A DNA stretch of 64,000 bases from assembly GCF_000756305.1 (NCBI RefSeq), contig NZ_JRFE01000001.1:107507-171506 (forward strand), in the 5' to 3' direction. Below the pieces are notes generated by a model, which worked only from the letters and a program-made list of their open reading frames with translations, was not told the DNA's origin and searched no databases. Shown in pieces: positions 9,114 to 19,191 of the stretch. Position numbers and translations under genes: made by a program. Each line of letters begins with the position of its first letter. The first letter of the stretch is position 1. The stretch is from Myxosarcina sp. GI1. Its GTDB lineage: Bacteria; Cyanobacteriota; Cyanobacteriia; Cyanobacteriales; Xenococcaceae.

Positions 9114-9287
9114 ATGAAAATTATTTTACAAACAGAAGCGCGAAATATAAGCGATCGCGAAATAGCAGAAAATCAAGCTTATTTAATTGGTTTATTAGAT
9201 CGAGCAGCTGGCTTGACTGGTAATTTACGAGCCAAATTCACCAACAATAATAAAGCAATTGCAACTCGTAAAACAAGAATAAATTAA
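9114..9287 (+). CDS. Small hypothetical protein (57 aa)
   Basis: An ATG at 9114, 8-12 bases after CGGAG, opens a 57-codon frame ending TAA at 9287. The protein is hydrophilic and basic at the end (TRKTRIN), with a short amphipathic middle (AYLIGLLDRAAGL). Not recognised. It is divergent from the LysR gene across a 191-bp spacer and is the first of a run of small plus-strand ORFs, which supports it being real. Confidence 0.5.
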   Translation: MKIILQTEARNISDREIAENQAYLIGLLDRAAGLTGNLRAKFTNNNKAIATRKTRIN

Positions 9288-9464
9288 ATTAACAGGGCAA
9301 AAGCAAAGTTATAACAAATCTTCCTGTTTGTTTATTTACCAATTTTGCAACAGTACCCTACTTATTCTCGATTGAGAATTATCGTAATTCTTAAGTTATT
9401 TCAATTTTACAGGGTTGTGAGTGCCTTGTTTAAATGTTTGCAAATATAGCAATTGGAGGTTTTT

Positions 9465-9677
9465 ATGATAAACATTATTGGGTTTGCCGCCAAAATTTTA
9501 ACAAATATCAGACATAGTTTGTTCGTTCCAAAAAACGAACTTCAAGTCGAACAAAAATGCGATCGCTACGGTCACTTATTTTGGCAGGTGTACGACCCTA
9601 TTACTCGTAAATCTCATACTTTTGGTTCTGATGGGGATGTAAGAATCTGGATAGAAAAACGCATGCGCGGCTTATAA
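9465..9677 (+). CDS. Small hypothetical protein (70 aa)
   Basis: The frame is open from TTG 9453, but GGAGG at 9455-9459 followed by ATG 9465 marks the start, giving 70 residues. A hydrophobic N-terminus (IIGFAAKILTNI) is followed by a compact polar domain with CDRYGHLFWQVYDP and SDGDVRIWIEKRMRGL. No family recognised. Ideal SD spacing and the following SD-led small genes support expression. Confidence 0.65.
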   Translation: MINIIGFAAKILTNIRHSLFVPKNELQVEQKCDRYGHLFWQVYDPITRKSHTFGSDGDVRIWIEKRMRGL

Positions 9678-9714
9678 AACTACTTAAAAAAAACAATTTA
9701 AAAAGGAGTAACTA

Positions 9715-9870
9715 ATGAACTTTTACAAAACTAACGCAAATTATCCAACGAGCGACAATAACAAAGTTATAGCTTTAGCCAAAAAAGCTAAAGTATGGGT
9801 ACAAAAATTTTGGGAATTTAGCTGTTATTACGGAGAATATAAGGCAAGTTTGCACGCCAAGAAAAAATAA
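9715..9870 (+). CDS. Small protein of a tandem pair (51 aa), copy A
   Basis: AAAAAGGAGTAAC precedes ATG 9715, a strong SD. The 51 residues start MNFYKTNANYPTSDNNK and end ASLHAKKK, with a central aromatic segment KVWVQKFWEFSCYYG. Copy B at 9997-10152 differs at only about nine residues, nearly all in the N-terminal half. The leader sequence before the SD is also duplicated. Function unknown. The lysine-rich ends around an aromatic core suggest a membrane-surface or nucleic-acid-associated small protein, but this is speculation. A frame on the opposite strand is a shadow. Confidence 0.7.
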   Translation: MNFYKTNANYPTSDNNKVIALAKKAKVWVQKFWEFSCYYGEYKASLHAKKK

Positions 9871-9996
9871 ATTGCCATGTGAAAATAACGTCAGTTCGAT
9901 ATTTTGATTTGGATAAATATGTAAGAACTCGGAGCGATAAAAGCTATCGCAGCTCATAAAGCTATTTGAAAAAACAATCTAAAAAGGAGTAAACCA

Positions 9997-10152
9997 ATGA
10001 ACTTTTATAGAACTAACACAAACTATCCAACAAGCGATAACAACAAAGTCTTGATTGTAACCAAAAAAGCTAAAGTATGGGTACAAAAATTTTGGGAATT
10101 TAGCTGTTATTACGGAGATTATAAAGCAAGTTTACACGCCAAGAAAAAGTAG
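9997..10152 (+). CDS. Small protein of a tandem pair (51 aa), copy B
   Basis: Paralogue of 9715-9870. It has the same SD (AAAAAGGAGTAAA), the same length, and an identical KKAKVWVQKFWEFSCYYG core and ASLHAKKK end. Differences include R for K at 5, T for A at 8, LIVT for IALA at 19-22, and D for E in the YYG(E/D)YK segment. Retention of both frames after duplication, with changes concentrated outside the core, is a sign of selection on the protein. Confidence 0.7.
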   Translation: MNFYRTNTNYPTSDNNKVLIVTKKAKVWVQKFWEFSCYYGDYKASLHAKKK

Positions 10153-10229
10153 CCGCTTATTAATGAGCAATAAGCAGTTATCAATAAACAATTGTTATTT
10201 AACATTTGAACTGATGAAGAAACAGATGG

Positions 10230-10346
10230 ATGACTGCTGGTAAGCCCGTTAGAGTATGGCAACTCGTTATGAAGCTGCTAACGCCTGTATTTTTCCCGTT
10301 TGCTAAATTAGCGAAAAAGCGATCGCGCCAGAGAAACTTCGGCTAA
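10230..10346 (+). CDS. Possible very small basic protein (38 aa)
   Basis: ATG 10230 to TAA 10346 encodes 38 residues with one hydrophobic stretch (LLTPVFFPFAKLA) and a basic tail (KKRSRQRNFG). The SD is weak. A second open frame without a good start continues to about 10513 in another register, so this could be a decayed gene. It is included because it follows the small-gene run on the same strand. Confidence 0.25.
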   Translation: MTAGKPVRVWQLVMKLLTPVFFPFAKLAKKRSRQRNFG

Positions 10347-10663
10347 ATTGCCAATTGTCTGCCAGCAGAACGTAAAGTCACTTTATGAAGCGATCGCGTT
10401 AGTTACTCTCTATGCAGCTAGAGCAATTGATTTAGATGTAAAAATTGAGCGTTGTTTATTTAAACTTTACTATACTCAAACATTCTCACTAACTATTAGG
10501 GAGACAATTGGTAGATAATAGTTAGTAGTTGACCGCCAACAACAAATTTTACACTCCAAATCTACCTGTCTTTAGAGTAACCTAATTGATATTAGCAACT
10601 GTATTTCGATCTAATTTTATCTAACATAAGTATTGCTCGAAATGTTTTTCAATTAAATTCTTC
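10347..10663. other. Intergenic, 317 bp, before the hybrid kinase
   Basis: It contains an open but start-less frame to about 10513 (possible decayed coding sequence, not recognised) and two HIP1-like octamers. AT-rich sequence just before ATG 10664 is the presumed promoter region. No terminator or repeat is clear. Confidence 0.4.
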
Positions 10664-13600
10664 ATGCAGCCAAATCACTTTTTCTCTTTAGAACGAGTAA
10701 TCGATCGCCAGCCTCTAGCAGTAACTTCCCAAACCTCGGTTGCGGAAGTTATTCGCTTGATGCAGAAAAAAAAGAGTGGTGCAAGCAATAATAATAATTC
10801 TTTAGATTCAAATTATGCCGATCGCTTTCACAATAGCTGCGTTTTAATAGTTGAAGATGCCCGTCTTCAGGGAATATTTACCGAGCGAGACTCGATCGAC
10901 TCAATCGCCGCAAATAGAGATTTAGCAGCTACATTTGTTAGTGAAGTAATGTGCAGAGAATTTGTTGCACTACGACTAACTGGTTCGGAAGATATTTCTA
11001 CGGCGATCGCTTTACTACGCCAGCATCAGATTAGTTACTTACCAGTAATAGACAATGACTGCCAGCTTATCGGCTTAATTAGTCGCGATAGTATTTTTCA
11101 AAGAATCGAACTGAGAGAAAACTCAGTCAATCAAGCCGAGCAAAAGTCAAGCAATAGTTTATCGTTAATAGATAATCGCCAGCAAGATCGAGCAGTTCGA
11201 GAAAGATTATCTAGAGAACAAATAGTGGCAGCGATCGCTCTACGTATCCGTCAGTCATTAGATTTAAAAACGATTTTAAACAATACTGTAGACGAAGTCA
11301 GACAGCTTATCGAAGCAGACAGAGTGTTGATTTACCGTTTTCAACCAGATGGCAGCGGTACGGTTACTAATGAAGCCGTAAGTAATCCTCAATGGTCGAT
11401 CGCCGATCGCACTTTTGCAGACTCTTGTTTTCAACCAAGCTGGCGTGATTCAGAGCTAAAAAAGCGTATTTTTTCTTTAGCAGATATTAACCGCGCTCAT
11501 TTAAGTCAGTGTCACCTCGAATTTTTAACTAGTATTCAAGTTAGAGCTAACATAGCTATTCCGATTGTGTTGAGCGATGAAGCTTCTGAAAGCGACCATC
11601 TGTGGGGATTGTTAATCGTTCATCAATGTTCTGCGCCGAGAAATTGGCAAGAATCCGAACTAGAACTACTGCGGTTATTAGCTACTAATGTAGAAATCGC
11701 CATCCAACAAGGAGAACTATATCGGCAGGCACAAACCGAACTCAATCGGCGCAGACAGGCTGAAAATTTGTATAAAACTTTGATAACTTTTGCCCCAGTA
11801 GGAATTTTTCAAACTGATGCCAAGGGCGACTGTATATTTGTTAATGCTAAATGGCAGGCAATGACTGGAAGGTCTGTTACCGAAACATTAGGGCAAGGAT
11901 GGGTTGAGGCTTTACACCCTGAAGATCGCGATCGCGTCTTTGCTGAATGGTACGATGCAACACGAACTCAAACAGAGTTTAACCTGGAATATCGCTTTAG
12001 AACCTCCGAAGATAAAACAATTTGGGTTGCAGGTAATGCAGTTCCTCTTTATGAGGCTTCGGGAAAAGTTACGGGATATTTAGGTACGGTAACTAATATT
12101 AGCGATCGCAAACGACGCGAAGAAGTTTTAAAAGACATTGCTTCTGGAGTCTCAGTTGAAGCAGGAGCAAATTTTTTGCCATCTTTATTTGAGTATCTGA
12201 GCAAGACGCTAAAAGTAGATTATGCTTTCGTGGGCAAACTAATTCAGCCAGATGCAGACAAGATCGAAACCATAGCAGTATATGGTAAAGGTCAAATTAT
12301 TAGCAATTTTGAATACGATCTAGCTGATAGCCCTTGTGGCAAGGTCATCGAACGAGGACTCTGTGTTTATCCTCAAGCGGTTAGACAACTATTTCCCCAC
12401 ATTCCACCTTTAGAAGTAATGCAAGCAGAAAGCTATGCGGGAATGCCGATTTTTGATGAATCGGGAAAAGTTTCGGGTTTAATTGCTGTTGTTGACAGCC
12501 AACCTTTGGAAGATCTTGCGCTAGTTGAAGAAGTATTAAAAATTTTTGCTAGCCGCGCTACAGCCGAATTAGAACGGCAACAAGCTCAAATACAGCTTCA
12601 GACTAAAGCCAAACAGCAAGAAGCAATAGCGCAACTAGGGCAATATGCTTTAGCAGAAAATATATCATCTTTAATGGAGCGAACGGTAAATTTGGTAGCT
12701 CTAGTATTAGATGTAGAATACTGCAAAGTCTTAGAATTACTTCCCGATGGAAAAAACCTCTTGCTCAAAGCAGGAGTAGGCTGGCATCAAGGTTTGGTGG
12801 GAGTTGCTACAGTCAGAGCCGATACCAACTCTCAAGCTGGTTATACTCTTCTTGGTGCCGAACCAGTAGTAGTAAGAGAGTTAGCTTCAGAAACTCGCTT
12901 TAGCGGACCTGATTTATTACTCGCTCACCAGGTAGTAAGCGGAGTGAGCGTAATTATTGCTGGTAAAGATAAACCGTTCGGCATTTTGGGTATTCATACA
13001 ACCAAACAACGAATTTTCAGCCCAGAAGATATTAATTTTATCCAGGCGATCGCTAACATTATCGCTCAAGCTAATCGCAGACAGCAAAGCGAAGCCGCCC
13101 TAAAAACCAGCGAACGTAAATTCAGAGGAATATTCGACCGAACTTTCCAGTTTATGGGACTTCTAGAACCCGATGGCAAGATTATTGAAGCTAACCAAAC
13201 TGCATTGGACTTTGTCGGCTTGACTCCTCAAGATGTAATTGGCAAACCTTTTTGGGACACTCCCTGGTGGTCGATGTCTGAAGAAAGTCAACAACTTCTT
13301 AAAAGTGCGGTTGCGCGTGCGGCAACAGGAGAATTTGTTCGGTTTGAAGTGGATCATCCAGGCACTGAAGATCGCGTCATTACTGTAGACTTTTCTCTCA
13401 CTCCAGTAAAAGACGATACGGGAAAAGTTACGCTGCTAATTCCTGAAGGGAGAAATATTACCAATCTCAAGCAAGCAGAACAAAAAATTCGTCAACAGGC
13501 AGCTTTATTAGATGTTGCTAACGATGCAATTATGGTTAGAGGTTTAGACGACCGAATCTCGTTTTGGAATCAGGGAGCTGAAAAACTGTATGGTTGGACA

Positions 13601-15022
13601 AAAGCAGAAGCTGTAAATAAAAATGCCGCTCGGCTTTTCAATCGAGAATCTACAGCAGAATTAAGCACAATTAGCCAGACAGTTAGACAACGAGGTGAAT
13701 GGCAGGGACAACTCAACCACATTACTAAAGCAGGTAAAACCATTACGGTTGAAAGTCGCTGGACCTTAGTAAAAAACGACTCAAACAATTTACAGGCATA
13801 TTTAGTAGTAAACACCGACATTACCGAGAAAAAACAGCTAGAAACGCAATTTCTTCGCACCCAACGCTTGGAAAGTTTAGGCACTCTGGCTGGTGGTATC
13901 GCTCACGATCTCAATAATATTCTGGCTCCGATTCTGGGGTTTTCTCGACTACTGCCCCTCAAGTTGACTAACTTAGACGAACAAACCAAAGAGTTTTTTA
14001 AAATTATGGAAACCAATGCCCAGCGAGGAGCGGCTTTGGTAAAACAAATTCTTACCTTCGCCCGAGGCTTGGAAGGCGATCGCGGTATCGTACAAATTCG
14101 TCATTTAATTGCCGAGATCGGACAAATAGTCACCGAAACTTTTCCTAAAACTATTGACTTAAATATTGATGCGCCCAAAAACCTGTGGACGATTAATGGC
14201 GATGTCAATCAACTACATCAGGTATTGATGAATTTGGCAGTTAATGCCAGAGATGCCATGCTCGAAGGCGGCACACTAACCATTTCCGCTGAAAATTTTA
14301 CCGTTGATGCCAAATATACTCGACTGCATTTAGATGCCAGTGAAGGTTCTTATGTTTTAATTACCGTTGCCGATACTGGTATGGGAATTGCTCCCGAAAT
14401 AATCGATCGCATTTTTGAACCGTTTTTTACCACTAAAGAAATCGGTCGGGGTACGGGTTTGGGTTTATCCACCGCCATTGGTATTGTCAAAAGTCATGGT
14501 GGTTTCATCGATGTGGTTAGCGACAGAAGACATAACGGTAAGGGAACTCAATTCAAAGTTTTCTTACCAGCTTGCGAGACATTATCGACATCTTCAGCAG
14601 AGACAGAACAGATACCTTCTGGTAATGGCGAATTAATTTTGGTTGTCGATGATGAAAGTTCAATCTCAAAAGTAACTCAAGCTACGTTAGAAACTTTTAA
14701 CTATCGAGTTTTAACCGCTAGTAACGGTATCGATGCGATCGCCACTTACGTCCAAAACGATCGGGCGATCGCCCTGGTGATTATGGATATTATGATGTCT
14801 GGAATGAATGGTAAAACGGCAATTCGTACTCTTAAAAAAATCAATCCAGAAATCAAAATAATCGCCGTTAGTGGCTTAATCTCCAGTCAAGAAATTATCG
14901 CCGAGATTAATTCTAATATTACGGCTTTTATCGACAAACCCTATACTAATGAGGAATTATTGAGAACCGTTCATCAGTTAGTAACTAGCGATTCCTTATC
15001 AATGAATATTAATGCTGACTGA
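10664..15022 (+). CDS. Hybrid sensor histidine kinase: CBS-CBS-GAF-PAS-GAF-GAF-PAS-PAS-HisKA-HATPase-REC
   Basis: 1452 residues, no membrane segment. Order: CBS pair (about 10-150), GAF1 (about 187-345), PAS (370-485), GAF2 (490-635), GAF3 (650-800), PAS (815-940), PAS (945-1055), HisKA with H1081 in GGIAHDLNN, ATPase (G1 DTGMGIAP near 1237, G2 GTGLGLS), receiver (D1329/D1330, phospho-acceptor D1375, K1425). GAF1 contains LSQCHLEFL with Cys283-His284 followed by [10 protein letters not shown]. That Cys-His placement is the bilin attachment site of many cyanobacteriochromes, so a photosensory role is possible. The HisKA class (HDLNN) is shared with kinases acting on a separate or internal receiver. 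It converges on the decarboxylase gene. Confidence 0.93.
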   Translation: MQPNHFFSLERVIDRQPLAVTSQTSVAEVIRLMQKKKSGASNNNNSLDSNYADRFHNSCVLIVEDARLQGIFTERDSIDSIAANRDLAATFVSEVMCREFVALRLTGSEDISTAIALLRQHQISYLPVIDNDCQLIGLISRDSIFQRIELRENSVNQAEQKSSNSLSLIDNRQQDRAVRERLSREQIVAAIALRIRQSLDLKTILNNTVDEVRQLIEADRVLIYRFQPDGSGTVTNEAVSNPQWSIADRTFADSCFQPSWRDSELKKRIFSLADINRAHLSQCHLEFLTSIQVRANIAIPIVLSDEASESDHLWGLLIVHQCSAPRNWQESELELLRLLATNVEIAIQQGELYRQAQTELNRRRQAENLYKTLITFAPVGIFQTDAKGDCIFVNAKWQAMTGRSVTETLGQGWVEALHPEDRDRVFAEWYDATRTQTEFNLEYRFRTSEDKTIWVAGNAVPLYEASGKVTGYLGTVTNISDRKRREEVLKDIASGVSVEAGANFLPSLFEYLSKTLKVDYAFVGKLIQPDADKIETIAVYGKGQIISNFEYDLADSPCGKVIERGLCVYPQAVRQLFPHIPPLEVMQAESYAGMPIFDESGKVSGLIAVVDSQPLEDLALVEEVLKIFASRATAELERQQAQIQLQTKAKQQEAIAQLGQYALAENISSLMERTVNLVALVLDVEYCKVLELLPDGKNLLLKAGVGWHQGLVGVATVRADTNSQAGYTLLGAEPVVVRELASETRFSGPDLLLAHQVVSGVSVIIAGKDKPFGILGIHTTKQRIFSPEDINFIQAIANIIAQANRRQQSEAALKTSERKFRGIFDRTFQFMGLLEPDGKIIEANQTALDFVGLTPQDVIGKPFWDTPWWSMSEESQQLLKSAVARAATGEFVRFEVDHPGTEDRVITVDFSLTPVKDDTGKVTLLIPEGRNITNLKQAEQKIRQQAALLDVANDAIMVRGLDDRISFWNQGAEKLYGWTKAEAVNKNAARLFNRESTAELSTISQTVRQRGEWQGQLNHITKAGKTITVESRWTLVKNDSNNLQAYLVVNTDITEKKQLETQFLRTQRLESLGTLAGGIAHDLNNILAPILGFSRLLPLKLTNLDEQTKEFFKIMETNAQRGAALVKQILTFARGLEGDRGIVQIRHLIAEIGQIVTETFPKTIDLNIDAPKNLWTINGDVNQLHQVLMNLAVNARDAMLEGGTLTISAENFTVDAKYTRLHLDASEGSYVLITVADTGMGIAPEIIDRIFEPFFTTKEIGRGTGLGLSTAIGIVKSHGGFIDVVSDRRHNGKGTQFKVFLPACETLSTSSAETEQIPSGNGELILVVDDESSISKVTQATLETFNYRVLTASNGIDAIATYVQNDRAIALVIMDIMMSGMNGKTAIRTLKKINPEIKIIAVSGLISSQEIIAEINSNITAFIDKPYTNEELLRTVHQLVTSDSLSMNINAD

Positions 15023-15054
15023 CTAAAAAGCAAATTTTAAAATGTATTTCTTTG

Positions 15055-16680
15055 CTATCCTTTTAAAGTTTTGGCAAATAAATCGCTCAATCGCTGCATT
15101 GCAGGGGAAATATCTTCGGGTAACAGGCGTACATCAATAATGCTAAAATTTTCACTCGCACGAGCTTGCTGTAATGCTTGTCGTAGTTGTGCGCCAGTTT
15201 CAACGATAAATCCGCCACCGCCCAGTAAATTAGCAAACTGAGCGTAGTTCATGCTCGAAATTTTAACAAAATCTGCTCGTTCGTGAGCCATCGAACGCAA
15301 AGAAGTGTACGAGCCATTATTAACTACAATGACTATTGGCTTTAGACCCAATCGCCTAGCTGTTAACAGTTCCATACCTGTCATCTGAAATGCTCCATCT
15401 CCTACCAGCGCGATCGCTCTGCGAAATGGATCGGCTAATTGCGCCCCAATAACTCCTGGAATGGCAAAACCCATACCAGCGTAGAAAGCAGGGCATAAAT
15501 ATGACGTTCCTTCGTGCATCTGGACATCATCGGCTGCAAACAAAGTATCTCCGACATCTGTTATTAACAAAGTATGACGATCGATAAATTGATTGAGTTC
15601 GTATAGTAAGCCACTCATGGAGATATTGCCGTAAGCAGGAGCTACCCTTGGTTGCATTGCTGAGATTGAAGCTAAATCGTAACTGGGTAAATTTTTACTA
15701 TCAGCCAAACCCGTGACAAAATCTGCAAACAGTACGTTACGATACTCATGATGTTTGATGGCAATACTTTCGGAAGTAGCATAAACAGTGCGCTTTGGCT
15801 CTAGATGAGAGCTAAACATGCCTAAATTAATATCGGTCATAAATACCCCTAGCATTAGCAAGCAGTCTGATTCTTCTACTGTGTCGCGTACGTAAGGATC
15901 GCCAGCCTCTCCGTTGTAAATGCCAATATATTGCGGATGTTTTTCAGGGAACACCGACTTACCTAACATGGTCGAACATACTGGAATACCAAGTTTTTCT
16001 GCTAAGGAAACTGCTTTATCTTGTAAACCAAAGCGATGTAATTCTACACCAACCATTAATACTGGCGATCGAGCCGCATGCAGCATCTCTAAAGTCTCTG
16101 CTATTACCTCTAGTAGTGCTTCGGGTACTGTTTGCTTAATTGGTGGTGGTAAGTGTTTGGCTTCTTCAATTTCTGCGTACACCATATCGCGAGGAATTTC
16201 TAAGTAAACTGGACGCTTAAAAGTTGTAGCGTAGTCGATCGCGCGATGAATTTGCACGTCGGCAGTAGCAGGATCGTCTAAGAGTGCAGTATAAAGTGTA
16301 ATTTCTGAGTAAACTCGTCTTTGGGTATCGAAAGTTTTTACTTTATGATGCAGCAATTTTTTTTCTTGTCTTTCTCTAACACCAGGACTGCCACTTAAAA
16401 TCACTAAGGGTGATTTTTCAGCGTAAGCCCCCGCTACGGCATTAACCATATTTAACCCACCAACACTATAGGTAACAACAGCCAATCCCAAGCCGCGAAT
16501 GCGAGAGTAAGCATCGGCTGCAAAGCCAACACAGGGTTCGTGAGTCATGACGATGGGTTCAATTTTGCTTTCTGCCAGGGCATCGTAAAGAGTTAGAGCA
16601 AAGTCTCCTGGAATTCCAAAAGAGTGTTGTACTCCTTGTTGGTGCAGTAGTTCAAAAATGTGTGGTGCTAATTGGGGCAT
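15055..16680 (-). CDS. ThDP-dependent 2-keto-acid decarboxylase (indolepyruvate/phenylpyruvate type)
   Basis: 541 residues, the length of pyruvate/indolepyruvate decarboxylases. Catalytic features present: Glu48 in HEPCVGFAADAYSR, the His-His pair 111-112 (LLHHK), and the ThDP/Mg motif GDGAF at 427-431 to NN at 454-455. The HH pair marks the non-oxidative decarboxylase group rather than acetolactate synthase or sulfoacetaldehyde acetyltransferase. Expected reaction: 2-keto acid to aldehyde + CO2. A very strong SD (GGGGGAGGAAATACA) precedes ATG 16680. Substrate unknown. Indole- or phenylpyruvate are the usual guesses. Confidence 0.88.
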   Translation of the reverse strand: MPQLAPHIFELLHQQGVQHSFGIPGDFALTLYDALAESKIEPIVMTHEPCVGFAADAYSRIRGLGLAVVTYSVGGLNMVNAVAGAYAEKSPLVILSGSPGVRERQEKKLLHHKVKTFDTQRRVYSEITLYTALLDDPATADVQIHRAIDYATTFKRPVYLEIPRDMVYAEIEEAKHLPPPIKQTVPEALLEVIAETLEMLHAARSPVLMVGVELHRFGLQDKAVSLAEKLGIPVCSTMLGKSVFPEKHPQYIGIYNGEAGDPYVRDTVEESDCLLMLGVFMTDINLGMFSSHLEPKRTVYATSESIAIKHHEYRNVLFADFVTGLADSKNLPSYDLASISAMQPRVAPAYGNISMSGLLYELNQFIDRHTLLITDVGDTLFAADDVQMHEGTSYLCPAFYAGMGFAIPGVIGAQLADPFRRAIALVGDGAFQMTGMELLTARRLGLKPIVIVVNNGSYTSLRSMAHERADFVKISSMNYAQFANLLGGGGFIVETGAQLRQALQQARASENFSIIDVRLLPEDISPAMQRLSDLFAKTLKG

Positions 16681-17035
16681 ATTGTATTTCCTCCCCCAAC
16701 GATAATATTTAGTTGTGATTTAGCTTGATTTTCTTAAACTTAGAAAACCAATATTTGTCTAGTTTTTTTGATAAAAAACTGATATTAACTAGCAATAATA
16801 TTGAAATTTCTTTTGTTTGCCAAACAAAACAACTTAGATCGCTATGAAAAATCAAACTAATATAGAAAATATACAGCTTTTCTATACAGATGCCTACATT
16901 ATAGCAAATATAAATAATATGTTTTTTGGATGAAATTCTATTAACTATAGTAATTATAAAAAATATAATATAAATAGTTTGGGAGAATTAAACTCAATTA
17001 AGTTTGCTCTTGTAAAGCAGCTTCAATTATTTCAG
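16681..17035. promoter_or_regulatory. 355-bp spacer with two perfect inverted repeats before the decarboxylase
   Basis: AT-rich 5' region of the decarboxylase. Two operator-like palindromes are visible: AGTTTTTT/AAAAAACT at 16761-16780, and TTTTGTTTG-C-CAAACAAAA at 16811-16829, a perfect 9-bp inverted repeat around one base. Either could bind a dimeric regulator. No gene is supported here, and a frame at 16979-17170 mostly overlaps the end of the gamma-glutamyltransferase gene on the other strand. Confidence 0.35.
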
Positions 17036-18574
17036 TTAATTTTCTCCCCAGGCGATGCCGCCAGTACGACGAGGATCGGCAGCAGCGGTCAAACCATTAG
17101 TAGAACTCCACAAAGCAGCTTGCACTCCCCCAAAATACATCGAAAGCTTTTCAAATTGACGGGTAGATAAATCTAGTGTCTCTACGTTCAACCCAGTTTC
17201 AAACGCGATCGCAGGTGACTGGTTAAAAACTTCAAAGTGCAGTCGGGGGTGAGATATGGCTCGTTCTAAAGATAGATCCAGACTAATAAAATTAAATAAT
17301 ACTTGTGCGATTGCGGTAGTAATGCGAGATGCCCCAGGAGAGCCAATCGCTAGCACCGAACCATCGGTGTGCCGACATATCGTCGGTGCCATATTAGAAG
17401 TAAGACGAGTACCTGGGGATAAGTCGTGTAAACCCTGGGGATGTAACTCAAGTTCGCCTAACGAATTATTAAGCCACAATCCCGTACCTCCAGGCATTAC
17501 CCCCGAACCATATCCCGAAGAAGCTGAAATCGAACAAGCCAAACCATCACTATCTACTGCTGAAATATGAATCGTAGACGGAGATTTAGTTAACTGTTGC
17601 CAGTCGTCTTTAGCCGCCATTTCTAGTAATCGAACTGCCTCTTTTTCAATTAGCTCTTCGCTGACTCCTTCTAAATAGTTACTGCGATATTGCAATACCG
17701 CCTGCTGGATCTCGGCTATTTCTTTTACCGTTTGGGCATTCCATTCCTGATGCGATCGCTTGTCTAGCAACAACAGCATCGCTGCCAGACAAGTACCTCC
17801 CACTGCTGGAGCAGGATTGGTAGCAATTTCCCAATCTCCAAACTCTATCGTTATTGGCGATCGCTCGATCGCTCGATAGCACTTTAAATCTTCCAGAGTT
17901 AATAAACCCTGATTGGCTTGAATTTCGGCGGTAATTTTTTTGCCTAACTCGCCACCATATAAAACATCCACTCCCCGTTCGGCGATAAGCTCTAAACTTC
18001 GAGCTAGTTCGGGCAGTCGCACCAAATCACTAGAGCTTAAATGGCTGCCGTCGGCTTTGTGTATTGCACTATAGCTATCAGGATGCCAGCCAAAAATAAC
18101 CTGATGGGTATAGGAAAAGTATTTTGCCGTTACTGCCGATAGAGGAAAGCCTTTAATTACCTGCTGTTGGGCTGGAGCCACTATTTCCGACCAGGGAAGA
18201 TCGCCATATTTTTCTGCTGCCAAATTCAACCCAGCAAATATTCCAGGGGTAGCTACAGAACCATAGCCTACCATCGTACTCGTACCGCCACCATAATCAA
18301 AAAATGCCTCTTGCATCCCACTGCCAAACTTTACCGAGTCCAAACCTCTTCCTGGCATCTCGGCGTAGGCATCGATAACAGTTGGCTCTTCGCCTTCGCG
18401 CCAGATAGTAATAAAGCCGCTAGCACCAGGAGCAATAATACCGAGGTTGGTACACATAGAAGTTAAAGTTGCAGCGATCGCCGCATCAACTGCATTACCT
18501 CCGCGATCGGCTACGGCAGCACCAGCATCTACTACAATTTGAGCATCCGAGGCAATAACAACTTTTCGTGGCAT
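17036..18574 (-). CDS. Gamma-glutamyltransferase family protein (Ntn hydrolase)
   Basis: 512 residues. The N-terminal DAGAAVADRGGNAVDAAIAA segment is typical of the large subunit. Autoproteolysis would occur before Thr334 in STIHISAVD, the position of the catalytic Thr. Downstream GTGLWLNNSLGE and PGTRLTSNMAPTI match the small-subunit motifs. There is no clear signal peptide, so it is probably cytosolic, unlike periplasmic Ggt. The family cleaves gamma-glutamyl amides such as glutathione. It lies upstream of the decarboxylase on the same strand with a 355-bp gap, so co-transcription is doubtful. Confidence 0.9.
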   Translation of the reverse strand: MPRKVVIASDAQIVVDAGAAVADRGGNAVDAAIAATLTSMCTNLGIIAPGASGFITIWREGEEPTVIDAYAEMPGRGLDSVKFGSGMQEAFFDYGGGTSTMVGYGSVATPGIFAGLNLAAEKYGDLPWSEIVAPAQQQVIKGFPLSAVTAKYFSYTHQVIFGWHPDSYSAIHKADGSHLSSSDLVRLPELARSLELIAERGVDVLYGGELGKKITAEIQANQGLLTLEDLKCYRAIERSPITIEFGDWEIATNPAPAVGGTCLAAMLLLLDKRSHQEWNAQTVKEIAEIQQAVLQYRSNYLEGVSEELIEKEAVRLLEMAAKDDWQQLTKSPSTIHISAVDSDGLACSISASSGYGSGVMPGGTGLWLNNSLGELELHPQGLHDLSPGTRLTSNMAPTICRHTDGSVLAIGSPGASRITTAIAQVLFNFISLDLSLERAISHPRLHFEVFNQSPAIAFETGLNVETLDLSTRQFEKLSMYFGGVQAALWSSTNGLTAAADPRRTGGIAWGEN

Positions 18575-18896
18575 ATACGAGGGCTAAATATTAATTGGCT
18601 TTTACTGATACTACGCCAAATTCTGCACTAGTGTATAAATTGCGATCGCGGCGTTTGAGCTAAAGTACTAAACTTGAACTTTGAAACAATACAAATTTTG
18701 TTTTTTCTTTTCAAATTTAAAGATTGAGTTATTAATCAAAAATATTCTATATCTTTAGTTGCACACTTAAGAAGTATTTGTGTTTAATACTATTAAAAAA
18801 TTGCATAATAATAAAACTTTTGATGGATGATAGTTTGTATTTATAAACCTAAAATTAAATCAAAGATAAAAATATAAATTCAGGAGATAGATACTT
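18575..18896. other. Intergenic, 322 bp, upstream of csbD-like gene
   Basis: AT-rich spacer between divergent genes, presumably with both promoters. No repeat or small gene is evident. CAGGAG at 18881-18886 is the SD of the next gene. Confidence 0.5.
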
Positions 18897-19079
18897 ATGA
18901 GTACCGAAGATAGAGCAAATGCTACTGCTAAAAACATAGAGGGTAAAGCACAAGAAGCTTTAGGTAAAGTTACAGGCGATCCCGAACATAAAGCAGAAGG
19001 TCAGTCTAAGCAAGCCGAAGCTTCCGCAAAACATGCAAAAGAAGACGTAAAAGATAGTGTTAAAAAAGCAGTAGACTAG
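18897..19079 (+). CDS. CsbD family stress protein
   Basis: 60 residues, highly charged and alanine/lysine-rich, with no membrane segment. AKNIEGKAQEALGKVTGDPEHKAEG is the CsbD-like domain (only part quoted: NIEGKAQEALGKVTGD). The family is induced by general, osmotic or cold stress. Its molecular role is not known. CAGGAG lies 10 bases before ATG, and a strong terminator follows, so it is a monocistronic unit. Confidence 0.93.
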   Translation: MSTEDRANATAKNIEGKAQEALGKVTGDPEHKAEGQSKQAEASAKHAKEDVKDSVKKAVD

Positions 19080-19111
19080 TATTTTTAGCATTTAAGTTAT
19101 TTATATAATTT

Positions 19112-19147
19112 AATCGGGGTACAGTAATACTGTACCCCGATTTTTTA
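19112..19147 (+). terminator. Rho-independent terminator after csbD-like gene
   Basis: A perfect 15-bp inverted repeat (AATCGGGGTACAGTA and its complement, 19112-19126 and 19128-19142) is followed by a run of T. The loop in RNA would open to about five bases. It lies 33 bp after the stop codon. Confidence 0.92.
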
Positions 19148-19191
19148 GTAAAATTAGCTAGTTAAAATTATGCAAGTTTTTATTAGCTGAA

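Noticed and set aside
13570-13884. 104-codon frame antisense to the hybrid kinase
   Set aside because: It lies wholly inside the HisKA/PAS region of a clear gene and has shadow-type composition.
15055-16680. Reading the ThDP enzyme as sulfoacetaldehyde acetyltransferase to complete a taurine pathway
   Set aside because: The His-His pair and overall form are those of 2-keto-acid decarboxylases, and Xsc resembles acetolactate synthase and is longer.
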